Below, in pieces: positions 1 to 8,889 of a stretch of DNA of 64,000 nt (its first letter is position 1; the number at the start of each line of letters is the position of its first letter). The notes below the pieces were generated by a model. That model saw only the letters and a program-made list of their open reading frames with translations. It was not told the DNA's origin and did no database searches. The DNA comes from Buttiauxella ferragutiae (lineage in GTDB: Bacteria; Pseudomonadota; Gammaproteobacteria; Enterobacterales; Enterobacteriaceae): assembly GCF_001654915.1 (NCBI RefSeq), contig NZ_LXEQ01000019.1; one strand, given 5' to 3'. The position numbers and the translations under genes were made by a program.

Positions 1-46
1 CAGCACCATTGTGGCTGACGGTTTCCACAAAAAGAGCGAGCTATAA
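1..46 (+). CDS. xylF: xylF, 3' end only (xylose-binding protein)
   Basis: Only the last 14 codons and the TAA stop lie in the window. They read STIVADGFHKKSEL, which matches the C-terminus of E. coli XylF, the periplasmic D-xylose-binding protein of the XylFGH ABC transporter. The gene runs in the same direction as xylG, 58 bases downstream, as in E. coli. The body of the gene is outside the window. Confidence 0.85.
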   Translation, partial: STIVADGFHKKSEL

Positions 47-52
47 CCTGCT

Positions 53-76
53 GCGCCCGTGTTTTCCCACGGGCGC
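53..76 (+). other. intercistronic hairpin xylF-xylG
   Basis: Perfect 8-bp stem (GCGCCCGT / ACGGGCGC) with an 8-base loop and no T-run after it. It sits between xylF and xylG. Such hairpins often protect the upstream message for a highly expressed binding protein; that role is inferred here. Confidence 0.6.
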
Positions 77-104
77 TATCCTGTAACCAGGTAAAGGAGG
101 GGCT

Positions 105-1646
105 ATGCCTTGTTTACTGGAAATGAAAAATATCACCAAGACCTTCGGCGTCGTGAAGGCGGTTGATAGTGTCAGCCTGTCAGTAGATTCCGGAGAGGTG
201 ATGTCACTTTGTGGTGAAAATGGCTCCGGCAAATCCACGCTGATGAAAGTACTTTGCGGTATTTACCCTTACGGCAGCTACGAGGGTGAAATCTGGTTTG
301 CCGGGGAAAAACTGCAGGCGAGCCATATCCGCGACACCGAACGCAAAGGTATTGCGATCATTCACCAGGAATTGGCGCTGGTTAAGCATTTGACGGTGCT
401 GGAAAATATTTTCCTTGGGGCAGAAATTTCACGGCATGGTGTGCTGGACTACGACAGCATGACCCTTCGTTGCCAAAAGTTGCTCGCGCAGGTGAGCTTA
501 AATATCTCTCCGGATACCCGCGTAGGGTCGCTTGGGCTGGGGCAGCAACAACTGGTCGAAATTGCCAAAGCGCTGAATAAACAGGTGCGATTGCTGATTC
601 TCGACGAGCCAACGGCCTCGTTAACAGAGCAAGAAACGGCGGTGCTGCTGGGAATTATTCGGGACCTGCAAGCGCACGGCATCGCCTGTGTATATATCTC
701 CCACAAGCTCAATGAAGTTAAAGCGATTTCCGATACCATTTGCGTTATCCGCGACGGAAAACCGATTGGTACACGCGATGCAGCACTCATGCAGGAAGAA
801 GACATCATTACCATGATGGTTGGGCGTGAGTTAACCGCGCTCTACCCAAATGAGCCGCATCAGACCGGTGATGAAATTCTTCGCGTTGAGCATCTCACTG
901 CCTGGCATCCCGTCAACCGGCATATCAAACGCGTCAACGATATTTCATTTTCACTGCACAAAGGCGAAATCCTTGGAATAGCGGGGCTGGTTGGCGCAGG
1001 GCGAACCGAAGCAGTTCAGTGCCTGTTCGGCGTTTGGCCCGGGAAATCTGAAGGTCGTATTTTCATTGATAACGAACCTGTCGCTATCAGCAATTGCCAG
1101 CAAGCTATTGCCCACGGTATTGCCATGGTGCCTGAAGATCGAAAAAGAGATGGCATCGTGCCGATTATGGCGGTAGGGCAAAACATCACCCTTGCCGCCT
1201 TGAATCAGTTTTCTGGGGCTCTCACTCACCTTGATGACGCCGCAGAACTTAACTGCATCCTGCAATCAATTGAGCGGTTAAAAGTGAAAACTTCATCGCC
1301 TGATTTGGCTATTGGTCGCCTGAGTGGTGGTAATCAGCAAAAAGCAATTCTGGCGCGCTGTCTGCTGCTCAATCCTCGCATCCTGATTCTGGATGAACCC
1401 ACGCGCGGCATTGATATCGGTGCGAAATATGAAATCTACAAACTGATTAACCAACTGGTGCAGCAAGGCATTGCGGTGATTGTTATCTCATCTGAATTGC
1501 CGGAAGTGCTCGGTCTGAGTGACAGAGTGCTGGTGATGCACGAGGGGCGAATCAAAGCCGACCTGATTAATAACAATTTGACCCAGGAACAGGTTATGGA
1601 AGCTGCACTGAGGAGCGAAAAGCATGTCGAAAAGCAATCCGTCTGA
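105..1646 (+). CDS. xylG: D-xylose ABC transporter, ATP-binding subunit
   Basis: This is the 513-residue tandem ATPase of the xylose importer, the same length as E. coli XylG. It powers uptake through XylH of xylose delivered by XylF. The first ATPase half has a Walker A GENGSGKST at residues 37-45, the signature LGLGQQQ and Walker B LLILDEPTAS. The second half has LSGGNQQKA and LILDEPTRGID but a degenerate P-loop (GLVGAGRTE), as is usual in sugar ATPases of the RbsA/MglA/XylG group. A strong AAAGGAGG at 93-100 fixes the ATG at 105. The 3' end overlaps xylH by 23 bases, which suggests coupled translation. Confidence 0.96.
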   Translation: MPCLLEMKNITKTFGVVKAVDSVSLSVDSGEVMSLCGENGSGKSTLMKVLCGIYPYGSYEGEIWFAGEKLQASHIRDTERKGIAIIHQELALVKHLTVLENIFLGAEISRHGVLDYDSMTLRCQKLLAQVSLNISPDTRVGSLGLGQQQLVEIAKALNKQVRLLILDEPTASLTEQETAVLLGIIRDLQAHGIACVYISHKLNEVKAISDTICVIRDGKPIGTRDAALMQEEDIITMMVGRELTALYPNEPHQTGDEILRVEHLTAWHPVNRHIKRVNDISFSLHKGEILGIAGLVGAGRTEAVQCLFGVWPGKSEGRIFIDNEPVAISNCQQAIAHGIAMVPEDRKRDGIVPIMAVGQNITLAALNQFSGALTHLDDAAELNCILQSIERLKVKTSSPDLAIGRLSGGNQQKAILARCLLLNPRILILDEPTRGIDIGAKYEIYKLINQLVQQGIAVIVISSELPEVLGLSDRVLVMHEGRIKADLINNNLTQEQVMEAALRSEKHVEKQSV

Positions 1647-2805
1647 ACTGAAACTCACGGCACCAGCAGCTTCACCTTTTGCGGGGTTGCGGGCGCTAAA
1701 TCTACAGGTTTTTGTCATGATTGCCGCGATTGTGGTGATCATGTTGTTCTTTACCTGGACCACTGAAGGCGCCTATCTCAGCGCCAGAAACGTTTCCAAC
1801 TTACTGCGCCAGACAGCCATTACCGGAATCCTGGCGGTCGGCATGGTATTCGTCATTATCTCTGCGGAAATTGACCTTTCTGTCGGCTCGATGATGGGCT
1901 TGCTGGGTGGTGTGGCGGCGATTTTTGATGTCTGGTTAGGCTGGCCGTTACCACTGACTATCGTCGTGACACTGGCGCTTGGTCTGGTGTTGGGGGCGTG
2001 GAACGGTTGGTGGGTGGCTTATCGCAAAGTCCCTTCGTTCATCGTCACGCTCGCCGGCATGTTGGCATTTCGTGGCGTTTTGATTGGCATTACCAACGGC
2101 ACCACTGTTTCTCCAACCAGTGTCGATATGTCGCAAATCGGGCAAAGTTATCTGCCGGACGGCATTGGCTTTGGTATCGGTACTTTAGGGCTGGTCGCTT
2201 TTGTTGCCTGGCAATGGCGGATGCGTATTCGCCGTCAGGCTTTGGGGCTGGCAACACCAGCATCGACAGGCGTTGTCGGGCGGCAGGCTATCACCGCGGT
2301 CATCGTACTTGGCGCAATCTGGCTGCTCAATGATTACCGCGGTGTGCCAACGCCGGTATTGATCCTCACGCTCTTACTGCTGGCTGGCATGTTTATGGCG
2401 ACCCGCACTGCATTTGGGCGGCGCATTTATGCGATTGGCGGCAATATCGAAGCGGCACGACTTTCTGGTATTAATGTTGAGCGCACCAAGTTGGCCGTTT
2501 TCGCTATCAACGGGTTAATGGTAGCAATTGCCGGGTTGATTCTAAGCTCACGTCTGGGGGCTGGTTCACCGTCTGCCGGGAACATTGCTGAGCTTGATGC
2601 CATCGCCGCATGTGTGATCGGTGGCACCAGCCTTGCGGGAGGCGTGGGCAGCGTTGCCGGAGCGGTGATGGGCGCCTTTATCATGGCTTCTCTGGATAAC
2701 GGAATGAGCATGATGGATGTGCCCACGTTCTGGCAATACATCGTCAAAGGGGCGATTTTGCTGCTGGCGGTATGGATGGATTCGGCGACCAAGCGCCGCG
2801 CATAA
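1624..2805 (+). CDS. xylH: D-xylose ABC transporter permease
   Basis: This 393-residue inner-membrane protein is the same length as E. coli XylH. It is very hydrophobic, with about ten membrane spans, and has the BPD_transp_2 permease features VIISAEIDLSVGS and IGGTSLAGGVGS. It forms the xylose channel with XylF and XylG. The ATG lies inside the end of xylG (23-base overlap), and the GAGCGAAAGC just before it is a modest ribosome site. A strong hairpin follows the stop. Confidence 0.96.
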   Translation: MSKSNPSELKLTAPAASPFAGLRALNLQVFVMIAAIVVIMLFFTWTTEGAYLSARNVSNLLRQTAITGILAVGMVFVIISAEIDLSVGSMMGLLGGVAAIFDVWLGWPLPLTIVVTLALGLVLGAWNGWWVAYRKVPSFIVTLAGMLAFRGVLIGITNGTTVSPTSVDMSQIGQSYLPDGIGFGIGTLGLVAFVAWQWRMRIRRQALGLATPASTGVVGRQAITAVIVLGAIWLLNDYRGVPTPVLILTLLLLAGMFMATRTAFGRRIYAIGGNIEAARLSGINVERTKLAVFAINGLMVAIAGLILSSRLGAGSPSAGNIAELDAIAACVIGGTSLAGGVGSVAGAVMGAFIMASLDNGMSMMDVPTFWQYIVKGAILLLAVWMDSATKRRA

Positions 2806-2822
2806 GAGTGTGCAAAGGATCA

Positions 2823-2851
2823 CAATGCCGGGGCCAGGTTCCCCGGCATTG
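2823..2851 (+). other. hairpin after xylH
   Basis: Perfect 11-bp stem (CAATGCCGGGG / CCCCGGCATTG) with a 7-base loop, followed by TTACAG rather than a T-run. It lies between xylH and xylR. It may stabilise the transporter message or weaken read-through into xylR. It is not a classical intrinsic terminator. Confidence 0.6.
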
Positions 2852-2901
2852 TTACAGTTATGGTATTGCACATACGGTTTTGTCATCAGGAATGAAAAAG
2901 T

Positions 2902-4080
2902 ATGTTTGAGAAACGTCATCGCATTACGTTGTTATTCAATGCCAATAAAGCCTACGACCGCCAGGTGGTGGAAGGGGTTGGCGAATATTTGCAGGCGTCT
3001 CAATCTGAGTGGGACATTTTTATTGAAGAGGATTTCCGCGCTCGTATCGATAACATCAAAGAGTGGTTGGGCGATGGGGTGATTGCCGATTTCGATGATG
3101 CGCAAATCCAGCGTTTGCTCGACGGTGCTGACGTTCCAATTGTGGGTGTCGGTGGGTCATATCATTTACCCGAACATTATCCACCAGTGCATTACATCGC
3201 CACTGATAACCACGCATTAGTAGAAAGTGCATTTCTGCATCTTAAGGAGAAGGGCGTTCAGCGTTTTGCATTCTATGGTCTGCCGAACTCGAGCGGTAAA
3301 CGCTGGGCAATGGAGCGCGAATATGCCTTTAACCAACTGGTGGCGAAAGAAAAATACCGAGGTGTGGTTTATCAGGGAATAGAAACGGCGCCGGAAAACT
3401 GGCAACACGCGCAAAATCGTTTAGCTGATTGGGTGCAAACGCTGCCTCCACAGACTGGGATTATCGCGGTGACAGATGCTCGTGCGCGGCATCTGCTGCA
3501 AGTCTGTGAACATCTGCATATTCCAGTGCCGGAGAAGCTGTGTGTGATTGGCATTGATAACGAAGAGCTGACGCGTTACTTGTCACGTGTAGCACTTTCA
3601 TCGGTCGCACAAGGGACAAGGCAAATGGGGTATCAGGCGGCCAAATTACTGCATCGCTTGATGGACAACGAACCGCTCGCCTTACAAAGAGTTCTGGTGC
3701 CACCGGTACGCGTGGTCGAACGGCGCTCAACGGATTACCGTTCTTTGCACGACCCTGCCGTGATTCAGGCCATGCACTACATCCGTAATCACGCCTGCAA
3801 AGGGATAAAAGTGGAACAGGTGTTGGATGCGGTGGGGATCTCGCGTTCAAACCTGGAGAAGCGTTTCAAAGAGGAAGTTGGCGAGACGATTCATGCAATG
3901 ATTCACGCCGAAAAACTGGAAAAAGCGCGCAGCTTGTTGGTCTCTACATCCTTGTCGATCAACGAAATATCGCAGATGTGTGGTTATCCCTCACTGCAGT
4001 ATTTCTATTCAGTGTTTAAGAAAGAATATGACGCGACGCCGAAGGAACACCGCGAAAGGTATAGCGAAATATTAGTCTGA
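2902..4080 (+). CDS. xylR: xylose operon activator, AraC family
   Basis: This 392-residue regulator has the same length as E. coli XylR. Residues 1 to about 275 form a LacI/periplasmic-binding-like xylose sensor (start MFEKRHRITLLFNANKAYDR). The last 100 residues carry two AraC-type helix-turn-helix motifs (VEQVLDAVGISRSNLEKRF and INEISQMCGYPSLQYF). In E. coli it activates xylAB and xylFGHR when xylose is bound. AGGAATGA precedes the ATG. It follows xylH with a 96-base spacer that holds a strong hairpin. Confidence 0.95.
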   Translation: MFEKRHRITLLFNANKAYDRQVVEGVGEYLQASQSEWDIFIEEDFRARIDNIKEWLGDGVIADFDDAQIQRLLDGADVPIVGVGGSYHLPEHYPPVHYIATDNHALVESAFLHLKEKGVQRFAFYGLPNSSGKRWAMEREYAFNQLVAKEKYRGVVYQGIETAPENWQHAQNRLADWVQTLPPQTGIIAVTDARARHLLQVCEHLHIPVPEKLCVIGIDNEELTRYLSRVALSSVAQGTRQMGYQAAKLLHRLMDNEPLALQRVLVPPVRVVERRSTDYRSLHDPAVIQAMHYIRNHACKGIKVEQVLDAVGISRSNLEKRFKEEVGETIHAMIHAEKLEKARSLLVSTSLSINEISQMCGYPSLQYFYSVFKKEYDATPKEHRERYSEILV

Positions 4081-4095
4081 TGAATGCTTTAGGGC

Positions 4096-4122
4096 AAAAA
4101 AAACGCCTTCAATATGAAGGCG
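4096..4122 (-). terminator. rho-independent terminator of bax
   Basis: The stem CGCCTTC / GAAGGCG with a 5-base loop lies at 4104-4122 beside an A-run of eight. Read on the minus strand it is a hairpin followed by eight T, so it ends transcription of bax. On the plus strand only TGAATTTATT follows, a weaker end for xylR. Confidence 0.8.
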
Positions 4123-4161
4123 TGAATTTATTACTTATTATTAACAATCTATTTTAATTAT

Positions 4162-4995
4162 TTAGTTCGGTGCCATAAAACGCTGATTGGTTTGGTACAT
4201 CGCAAATAGATAGTTGTTATAGCTACTACCCTTCGTGGAATACCCTTTCAGCTTATGAATCATATTGCTGGCTGTAACTTCTTGATCCGCTTTGCGCAAT
4301 TGGGCGCGTGATTTACGGAAAGACTTATAGGCCGGATGCGTATTCAGATTTGTTACGTAAGAGTTAACGCCTTCTTTAACTGAATCGTAATGCAAATAGC
4401 CTTTTACTTTGCCTGGTTCGCTGTTGCAATGGCGCTTGCTGCACTTCATGCCAAACAAGTTGTTATTGCTACGCGCGAGTTTAGACGTACCCCAGCCACT
4501 CTCGGCTGCGGCCATCGTTGCTACCATATTGGTAGGAATGATGTCGACTTTTTCCATCAGTGTGTTCCACGGCACGCGCTTAGTATTACCGTTCCACGCA
4601 ATTTTATAGCGCTTAGTAATATCTTTCAGACGCGTACGCTCTGATGGTGACCAACGCTGCTCATACTGTTTAGAAACCAACCAGTTACGGTCAGCAGTGA
4701 TGGCGGCATTTTGGCTCTTAATATATGGCATGACCGTCCGGAGAAACGCTTTTTTTCTAGGTGTTCCGGAAGGGTATTTTCGCAAATCAGGGAGCGATGC
4801 AATTTCACTATTGCGAGAATACTCTTTCTTACTACTTGCCAATTTCTTACTTTGTGTATTCGTGCTTTTTGTCTGAACTAAAGGGGCTTTATGCGATTTT
4901 GGCTCATGTTTACTTGCTAATACCCCAGCTGAAAAACTGAAGGTCAGTAACATAAGTATCGCAGCCCCAAATCGTCGGATTGGGGTTGATATCAT
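4162..4995 (-). CDS. bax: Bax, exported glucosaminidase-like protein
   Basis: The 277-residue product resembles E. coli Bax (274 residues). It has an N-terminal signal sequence (residues about 1-27, ending near AGVLASKHE), a basic low-complexity linker, and a C-terminal GH73-type glucosaminidase domain. That domain contains AAAESGWGTSKLARSNNNLF, whose Glu is the expected catalytic acid. The likely target is peptidoglycan in the periplasm; the exact role of Bax is not established. AGGAGA precedes the ATG. It is divergent from malS, as in E. coli. Confidence 0.92.
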   Translation of the reverse strand: MISTPIRRFGAAILMLLTFSFSAGVLASKHEPKSHKAPLVQTKSTNTQSKKLASSKKEYSRNSEIASLPDLRKYPSGTPRKKAFLRTVMPYIKSQNAAITADRNWLVSKQYEQRWSPSERTRLKDITKRYKIAWNGNTKRVPWNTLMEKVDIIPTNMVATMAAAESGWGTSKLARSNNNLFGMKCSKRHCNSEPGKVKGYLHYDSVKEGVNSYVTNLNTHPAYKSFRKSRAQLRKADQEVTASNMIHKLKGYSTKGSSYNNYLFAMYQTNQRFMAPN

Positions 4996-5221
4996 TAGAT
5001 CTCCTGGTCGGATCGTTACGTTGCCAGTGCCTTAATTGTCGAAGGTTTCGAAAAAAGGAAAGGCAGATACTAACAAAAATAGACCTCTTGAGCACCAAAA
5101 GAAATAATCCGATTCTTAAATGATGTCACGTACGAACTTCTTATGACGGCAAAAAGTGTCATATTTTGCGATGGTTATCCCATATTTTATTGAATTGATA
5201 CCGCCATCACTCACCCTATTA

Positions 5222-5231
5222 TCTCCTCCCC
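5222..5231 (-). promoter_or_regulatory. MalT box 1 upstream of malS
   Basis: On the minus strand the sequence is GGGGAGGAGA, which fits the MalT box GGGGA(T/G)GAGG except at its last base. It is one of two boxes in the 314-base bax-malS gap. MalT activates maltodextrin genes, including malS, in E. coli. Confidence 0.6.
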
Positions 5232-5244
5232 AGCTATCCATTTT

Positions 5245-5254
5245 GGGGATGAAC
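5245..5254 (+). promoter_or_regulatory. MalT box 2 upstream of malS
   Basis: GGGGATGAAC matches the first eight positions of the MalT box. It faces box 1 across 13 bases and lies 56 bases before the malS start. Apart from these two boxes, no other clear feature was recognised in the bax-malS gap (4996-5309). Confidence 0.5.
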
Positions 5255-5309
5255 TCTGCGACTAAAAATAGTGCCACACTGGATAAAAGATAATCGCGGG
5301 CTTAACCCT

Positions 5310-7328
5310 ATGAAAAAATTACCTCTGTTGTTTCTTTTGTTTCCAGGCCTTGCGCAATCCGCATGGACAGCCCCTGGAATCCCTGCGTTCAAAGAGCAAA
5401 CTGCAGGCGTCTTTGTCAGTGAGGCAAAGCTGTCAAAAGGCACACTCCCGCTGAGCTTGAAACTCAACCAGACCTGCTGGCAGCCCGCAGAATCCATTAA
5501 ACTGAATCAGGCACTTTCGTTAAAACCTTGCGAGGGCGAGGCACCCGTGTGGCGGCTATTCCGGGACGGCGAATACCAGATTCAAATTGACACCCGCAGC
5601 GGTACTCCCACGCTTAGCCTGGGTATTAATAGCGAAGCGCAAGCTGTGCCAGTTGATGTGACTCGCCAGTGCCCTAAATGGGACGGCCAACCGCTCACTG
5701 TTGATGTCAGCAAAACTTTTGCTGAGGGCAGCGAAGTGCGCGATTTCTACAGCGGTGCGACGGCAACGGTCAAACAAGGCCAGATTACCCTGATGCCTGC
5801 CGCAAACAGCAATGGCCTGTTGCTGCTGGAATCCGCGAGCACCAAACAGGCGGCACCGTTTAGCTGGCACAATGCCACCGTTTACTTTGTGCTGACCGAC
5901 CGTTTTGAAAATGGTAATCCAAAAAACGACAACAGCTATGGCCGCCGCAAAGATGGAATGCAAGAAATCGGCACGTTCCACGGCGGTGACCTCGCGGGGT
6001 TAACTCAAAAGCTCGATTACCTGCAGAAACTGGGCGTGAACGCGTTGTGGATTAGCTCGCCGCTGGAACAAATCCACGGCTGGGTGGGCGGCGGTACCAA
6101 AGGGGATTTCCCGCACTACGCCTACCACGGCTACTACACAATGGACTGGACCAAACTCGATGGCAATATGGGCACCGAGGATGAATTACGCACGTTAGTG
6201 GATGAAGCCCATAAGCGCGGGATGCGTATCCTGTTCGACATTGTGATGAACCACACCGGCTACGCAACGCTTGCCGATATGCAGGAGTATCAGTTTGGCG
6301 CGCTCTACCTTCAGGGGGATGAGCTGACGAAAACCCTCGGTCAACACTGGACGAACTGGAAGCCAGGTCCGGGACAAAGCTGGCACTCATTTAATGATTA
6401 CATCAATTTTGGCGATAAAGCAGCCTGGCAAAACTGGTGGGGTAAAAACTGGATCCGTACCGATATTGGCGATTACGACAGCCCAGGTTTTGATGACTTA
6501 ACTATGTCGCTGGCGTTCCTGCCGGATTTGAAAACGGAATCCACGCAAGCGGCGGGTTTGCCGATTTTTTACCGTCATAAACCTGATACTCACGCTAAAG
6601 AAATTGCGGGCGATACGGTGCGAGATTATCTGACTCATTGGCTGAGCCAGTGGGTGCGTGATTACGGCATTGATGGTTTCCGGGTCGATACCGCGAAACA
6701 TGTCGAAAAAGCAGCCTGGCAGCAACTTAAAGAACAGTCGGTTAGCGCACTGGCTGAATGGAAAAAAGCCAATCCAGAGAAGAAGCTGGATGACACCCCT
6801 TTCTGGATGACCGGAGAATCCTGGGGGCATGGTGTGATGAAAAGCGATTACTACAACAGCGGCTTTGACGCGATGATCAACTTTGATTACCAGGAACAAG
6901 CGGCAAAAGCGGTGGATTGTTTATCGAATATCGATCTCACCTGGCAGCAAATGGCGACTAAGTTGCAGGATTTTAATGTTCTTAGCTACCTTTCGTCGCA
7001 CGATACCCGCCTGTTCCGCGAGGGTGGCCAGCGTGCTGCAGAGTTACTGCTTTTAGCTCCGGGGGCAGTACAGATTTTCTATGGTGATGAAACAGAACGC
7101 CCGTTTGGCCCAACAGGTTCTGACCCGCTGCAAGGTACGCGTTCAGATATGAACTGGGGGGAAAATCTGGCAACGCTCGCGCACTGGCAGAAAATCAGCC
7201 AGTTCCGCGAACGTCATCCGGCAGTGGGGGCGGGCAAGCAGAATACGGTGAGTATGAAGCAAGGCTATGGCTTCAGCCGTCAGGCGGGCGATGACAAAGT
7301 GATGGTGGTTTGGGCGGGGAACCAGTAA
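5310..7328 (+). CDS. malS: periplasmic alpha-amylase MalS
   Basis: This exported GH13 amylase cuts maltodextrins in the periplasm. The reading frame is open further upstream, but the ATG at 5310 gives a clean signal peptide (MKKLPLLFLLFPGLAQSA), so it is preferred. That gives 672 residues against 676 in E. coli. An N-terminal beta domain precedes the barrel. The four amylase regions are DIVMNHTG, GFRVDTAKHVE (nucleophile Asp), GESWG (acid/base Glu) and YLSSHDTRL. Two MalT boxes lie upstream. A REP-like repeat pair follows the stop and separates it from avtA. Confidence 0.95.
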   Translation: MKKLPLLFLLFPGLAQSAWTAPGIPAFKEQTAGVFVSEAKLSKGTLPLSLKLNQTCWQPAESIKLNQALSLKPCEGEAPVWRLFRDGEYQIQIDTRSGTPTLSLGINSEAQAVPVDVTRQCPKWDGQPLTVDVSKTFAEGSEVRDFYSGATATVKQGQITLMPAANSNGLLLLESASTKQAAPFSWHNATVYFVLTDRFENGNPKNDNSYGRRKDGMQEIGTFHGGDLAGLTQKLDYLQKLGVNALWISSPLEQIHGWVGGGTKGDFPHYAYHGYYTMDWTKLDGNMGTEDELRTLVDEAHKRGMRILFDIVMNHTGYATLADMQEYQFGALYLQGDELTKTLGQHWTNWKPGPGQSWHSFNDYINFGDKAAWQNWWGKNWIRTDIGDYDSPGFDDLTMSLAFLPDLKTESTQAAGLPIFYRHKPDTHAKEIAGDTVRDYLTHWLSQWVRDYGIDGFRVDTAKHVEKAAWQQLKEQSVSALAEWKKANPEKKLDDTPFWMTGESWGHGVMKSDYYNSGFDAMINFDYQEQAAKAVDCLSNIDLTWQQMATKLQDFNVLSYLSSHDTRLFREGGQRAAELLLLAPGAVQIFYGDETERPFGPTGSDPLQGTRSDMNWGENLATLAHWQKISQFRERHPAVGAGKQNTVSMKQGYGFSRQAGDDKVMVVWAGNQ

Positions 7329-7332
7329 ATGA

Positions 7333-7403
7333 TGGCGGATGACGCTGCGCTTATCCGCCCTACAAATTCCCCGTAGGCCGGATAAGCGCAGCGTCATCCG
7401 GCG
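7333..7403. repeat. REP-like palindromic pair, malS-avtA
   Basis: Two roughly 30-base palindromes stand in inverted orientation. One begins GGCGGATGACGCTGCGC and the other ends GCGTCATCCGGC. They belong to the main repeat family of this window, with core GGATAAGCG..AGCGTCATCC flanked by GTAGG. They lie directly after malS. Confidence 0.85.
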
Positions 7404-7543
7404 GAAAAATATCAGCACTTAATGCTTTTAATATGAATTAAAGCAGCATATTGACCACGAGACGCTAATCTTAATGCGTTTGCACCGCGTCTTTTACGGC
7501 GTTATGGTTAGCCTCTTTTGATGGTCAAAGACAGATCTACGTT

Positions 7544-8797
7544 ATGACGTTTTCACTTTTCGGCGACAAATTTACCCGCCATGCAGGCATTACCCGCCTG
7601 ATGGAGGATCTGAACGATGGTCTGCGCACGCCTGGAGCGATCATGCTCGGCGGTGGTAATCCTGCGCAAATTCCTGCAATGAATGACTACTTCCAGGATC
7701 TGCTGGCAGACATGCTGGCAAACGGGAAAATGACCGACGCTCTCTGTAATTACGATGGTCCGCAGGGGAAAAGTGAGTTACTTGACGCGCTTGCGGATAT
7801 GCTGCGCAAAGAATTAGGTTGGGATATTACTCCGCAGAATATTGCACTGACAAATGGTAGTCAGAGCGCGTTTTTCTACTTGTTTAACTTGTTTGCTGGC
7901 CGTTATGCCGATGGCAGTACCAAAAAGGTGTTGTTCCCATTGGCACCGGAATACATCGGTTATGCTGATTCCGGCCTTGAAGAAGACCTGTTTGTTTCGA
8001 CGCGTCCTAATATTGAACTGTTGCCCGAAGGCCAGTTTAAATATCACGTAGATTTTGAACATCTGCATATCGGCCCTGATACCGGGATGATTTGCGTCTC
8101 ACGCCCGACCAACCCAACGGGCAACGTGATTACCGATGAAGAGCTGATCAAACTCGATGCGCTGGCCAATCAACACGGTATTCCGCTGGTTATTGATAAC
8201 GCGTATGGCGTTCCATTCCCGGGGATTATTTTTAGTGAAGCCCGCCCGCTGTGGAACCCAAACATCATCTTGTGCATGAGCCTGTCCAAACTGGGCTTGC
8301 CGGGTAGCCGTTGTGGCATCATCATCGCCAATGACAAAATCATCTCAGCTATCAGTAACATGAATGGGATTATCAGTCTGGCGCCGGGTGGTGTTGGCCC
8401 GGCAATGGCGTGTGAGATGATCAAGCGTAACGATTTGCTGCGCTTGTCCGAAACCGTTATCAAACCGTTCTATTATCAGCGCGTTCAGGACACGATCGCG
8501 ATTATTCGTCGCTATTTGTCACCAGAACGCTGCTTAATTCACAAACCAGAAGGGGCGATCTTCCTGTGGTTGTGGTTTAAAGACCTGCCGATCTCCACGG
8601 AATTGCTTTATCAGCGCCTGAAAAAACGCGGTGTGTTGATGGTGCCGGGGGATTATTTCTTCCCAGGGCTCGATAAACCGTGGCCGCACACGCATCAGTG
8701 CATGCGCATGAACTACGTGCCGGAGCCTGAGAAAATCGAAGCCGGTGTGAAGATTCTTGCCGAAGAGATTGAGCGGGCGTGGGCTGAAGCGAAGTAA
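7544..8797 (+). CDS. avtA: valine-pyruvate aminotransferase
   Basis: The 417-residue product has the same length as E. coli AvtA. It is a PLP-dependent class I/II aminotransferase that interconverts valine plus pyruvate with 2-ketoisovalerate plus alanine. The PLP lysine is Lys249 in SLSKLGLPGSRCG. The conserved cofactor motifs SRPTNPTGN and DNAYGVPFP are present. The start MTFSLFGDKFTRHAG is the usual AvtA N-terminus, although no strong ribosome site precedes it. In E. coli yiaJ-S and aldB lie to the right; here an FHL island follows. Confidence 0.95.
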   Translation: MTFSLFGDKFTRHAGITRLMEDLNDGLRTPGAIMLGGGNPAQIPAMNDYFQDLLADMLANGKMTDALCNYDGPQGKSELLDALADMLRKELGWDITPQNIALTNGSQSAFFYLFNLFAGRYADGSTKKVLFPLAPEYIGYADSGLEEDLFVSTRPNIELLPEGQFKYHVDFEHLHIGPDTGMICVSRPTNPTGNVITDEELIKLDALANQHGIPLVIDNAYGVPFPGIIFSEARPLWNPNIILCMSLSKLGLPGSRCGIIIANDKIISAISNMNGIISLAPGGVGPAMACEMIKRNDLLRLSETVIKPFYYQRVQDTIAIIRRYLSPERCLIHKPEGAIFLWLWFKDLPISTELLYQRLKKRGVLMVPGDYFFPGLDKPWPHTHQCMRMNYVPEPEKIEAGVKILAEEIERAWAEAK

Positions 8798-8806
8798 TTT
8801 GTGAAA

Positions 8807-8875
8807 TGGCGGATGGCGCTAGCGCTTATCCGCCCTACAACGATTACCGTAGGTCATACAGCAGCGTCATCCGAC
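8807..8875. repeat. REP-like pair, avtA-nickel permease
   Basis: This is an inverted pair of the same family. The first unit is intact (GGCGGATGGCGCTAGCGC..). The second is decayed (GTAGGTCATACAGCAGCGTCATCCGAC minus the usual GGATAAGC). It lies between the convergent ends of avtA and the nickel permease. Confidence 0.8.
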
Positions 8876-8889
8876 AATCCATAACCGAA

